Of a stretch of DNA of 64,000 nucleotides, positions 63,050-64,000 are shown piece by piece. Each line of letters opens with the position of its first letter. The stretch's first letter is position 1. This DNA is from Paenibacillus sp. URB8-2 (GTDB taxonomy: Bacteria > Bacillota > Bacilli > Paenibacillales > Paenibacillaceae): assembly GCF_013393385.1 (NCBI RefSeq), contig NZ_AP023239.1, positions 3,658,001 through 3,722,000 of the forward strand. The letters run 5' to 3'. The translations under genes and the position numbers were made by a program. The notes beneath the pieces were generated by a model. It did no database searches, was not told the origin of the DNA, and worked only from the letters and a program-made list of their open reading frames with translations.

Positions 63050-63200
63050 CCTTCAGCCTCCCACTTTGCGAGTAATAAAGCGGCCGTAAGCTTTTTTAAA
63101 ATATAAGAATTTATAAGCCGGGGCTAATCATTTTGACTTATATTTCTACGAGAAACGTACTTACGTCTTAAAAAGACGCCGTCAGGAGTTTCTTCTTGCT

Positions 63201-63230
63201 AGCATAGTCAACATGACTTGGGCAAGTCAA
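63201..63230 (-). promoter_or_regulatory. Putative promoter with palindrome for the AI-2E gene
   Basis: On the minus strand TTGACT (63225-63230), 18 bp, TATGCT (63201-63206). The palindrome TGACTTG-gg-CAAGTCA (63214-63229) overlaps the -35 and spacer, as an operator would. The rest of the gap 63050-63264 shows nothing else clear. Confidence 0.4.
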
Positions 63231-63264
63231 ATTAGGCCGTCCCGTTCCTGAAAGAAACAGCCGA

Positions 63265-64000
63265 TCATTGCTTGAACCGCACATCCGCGATTCTCCCCGC
63301 GCCTACAAAGCCGATGGATTGATATACTTTGTTGGAATCCGGATTTTTGGCATCAGCATAGAGCATCGGCGTTAAGCCGTCCCGCAAGCAGTAATCGGAT
63401 AAGGCCGCCACGATGGCGCTTGCATATCCTTTTTTTCGGGCGCCGGGCACCGTATATACATCATTAATCCGGGCATGCCTGGCGGTGCGGTGGGCGATTC
63501 TCGCAATGGAGACGGTTTCGCCTCCTTCCTGCCAAAGATACAGCCCTCCCGTGCCGATCGCCGCCGTTGCCGCTTTATACACCTCGTTCGGTTGGGGCGA
63601 GACATTGAAGACTTCTTTGGAAAAAGCGGCCAAATACGCCGCGATCATTTCCGTATGCCGCGAGTTCGCGCGTTCAATGACTCCGCCGACATCCGAGGGA
63701 GACTTGACTTCAGGGCAGGCATATGCTTCCAGAATCATGTACGGCTCATGCTTAAACCCGCGGCTTTCCGCATAATAACGCGCAAAAGTCTCCGCGATCC
63801 TGTAATCGGCGGATACTCCGGGAAAATCATGCGGACGGACTTGTTCCGCCAGCTTCCGGAGCAATTCGTCCTCCCTTTCTTCCGAAAGTCCGGGAGCGAC
63901 CCACAGCCAAGGATTAAATCCCGGGGTTTGGGCAAATATCAGCTCATTGCTGCAATTTTTAATCCGCAGGGCGTCCGGAGAACCGCAGATGAGATGCAGC
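63265..64000 (-). CDS. GNAT family N-acetyltransferase (5' end missing)
   Basis: The reading frame is open to the right edge (first full codon at 63999), so the start lies outside the window and at least 245 residues are encoded. The C-terminal half is a GNAT domain with the acetyl-CoA loop VPGARKKGYASAIVAALS and the conserved SIGFVGAGRIADVRF at the end. The N-terminal part (SEERED, FARYYAESRGFKHE, MILEAYACPEV) is typical of the longer two-part GNAT proteins in this group. The substrate is unknown. Confidence 0.8.
   Translation of the reverse strand, partial: LHLICGSPDALRIKNCSNELIFAQTPGFNPWLWVAPGLSEEREDELLRKLAEQVRPHDFPGVSADYRIAETFARYYAESRGFKHEPYMILEAYACPEVKSPSDVGGVIERANSRHTEMIAAYLAAFSKEVFNVSPQPNEVYKAATAAIGTGGLYLWQEGGETVSIARIAHRTARHARINDVYTVPGARKKGYASAIVAALSDYCLRDGLTPMLYADAKNPDSNKVYQSIGFVGAGRIADVRFKQ

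Overview
The window reads as a chromosomal segment of an endospore-forming Firmicute, most likely Paenibacillus or a close relative. It carries spore genes (spoIVA, spoVIF, ypeB, spmA/spmB, dacB, ytfJ, spoVAA/AB/AF), Gram-positive ribosome binding sites, sigma-A-like promoters, T-box and FMN riboswitches, and a gene order that follows the B. subtilis mtrB-hbs-spoIVA to lysA-spoVAF arc. The GC content looks to be in the low fifties by eye (not computed). No rRNA, tRNA, transposase, phage or CRISPR features were seen.

Layout. 1-12.5 kb (nearly all minus strand): a truncated exported protein, mtrB, hbs, spoIVA, a YphF-like lipoprotein, a 2Fe-2S ferredoxin, a nucleotidyltransferase-like protein, a DUF2768 membrane peptide, spoVIF, gpsA, plsY, der, an S1-like protein, plsC, cmk and a PilZ protein. 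12.7-20.4 kb: ypeB without an adjacent sleB, a 48-residue four-cysteine protein, prsW, a MecA paralogue, a lipoprotein NodB deacetylase, a three-gene overlapping operon (CPBP protease, basic one-TM protein, metallophosphoesterase) and an unknown membrane-anchored protein. 20.4-25.8 kb: T-box-controlled serA, a chemoreceptor without an ectodomain, and glpK preceded by a coupled leader ORF. 25.9-32.9 kb: the cytochrome c maturation and redox cluster resA-resB-resC-resD-resE, rluB and a small amidase-like protein. 32.9-33.6 kb: a gene-free block of tandem repeats and palindromes. 33.6-39.6 kb: dacB-spmA-spmB, ytfI/ytfJ-like genes, a frameshifted DinB gene and scpA-scpB. 39.8-43.9 kb: the riboflavin operon ribD-ribE-ribBA-ribH behind an FMN riboswitch. 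44-52.2 kb: an AraC regulator, tldD/tldE-like peptidases, a low-complexity and hairpin-rich gap, and a 1210-residue LPXTG adhesin. 52.8-64 kb: ppiB, lysA, spoVAA-spoVAB-spoVAF (SpoVAF with a long repeat-bearing N-terminus), a secreted copper-amine-oxidase-N domain protein, DinB, a carboxylesterase, an AI-2E family transporter and a truncated GNAT protein.

How the genes work together. Several clusters are functional units: membrane lipid synthesis (gpsA, plsY, plsC), riboflavin synthesis under FMN control, cytochrome c maturation with its two-component regulator, chromosome segregation (scpAB), spore cortex and maturation (dacB-spmAB, ypeB) and spore germination or dipicolinate transport (spoVA). 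Most functional calls are secure family assignments. The less ordinary material is in the repeats and leaders: the 80-bp repeat array at 33.05-33.27 kb with paired arm changes, the SpoVAF repeat extension, the T-box leader of serA, the glpK leader ORF, and the direct repeats in front of resA.
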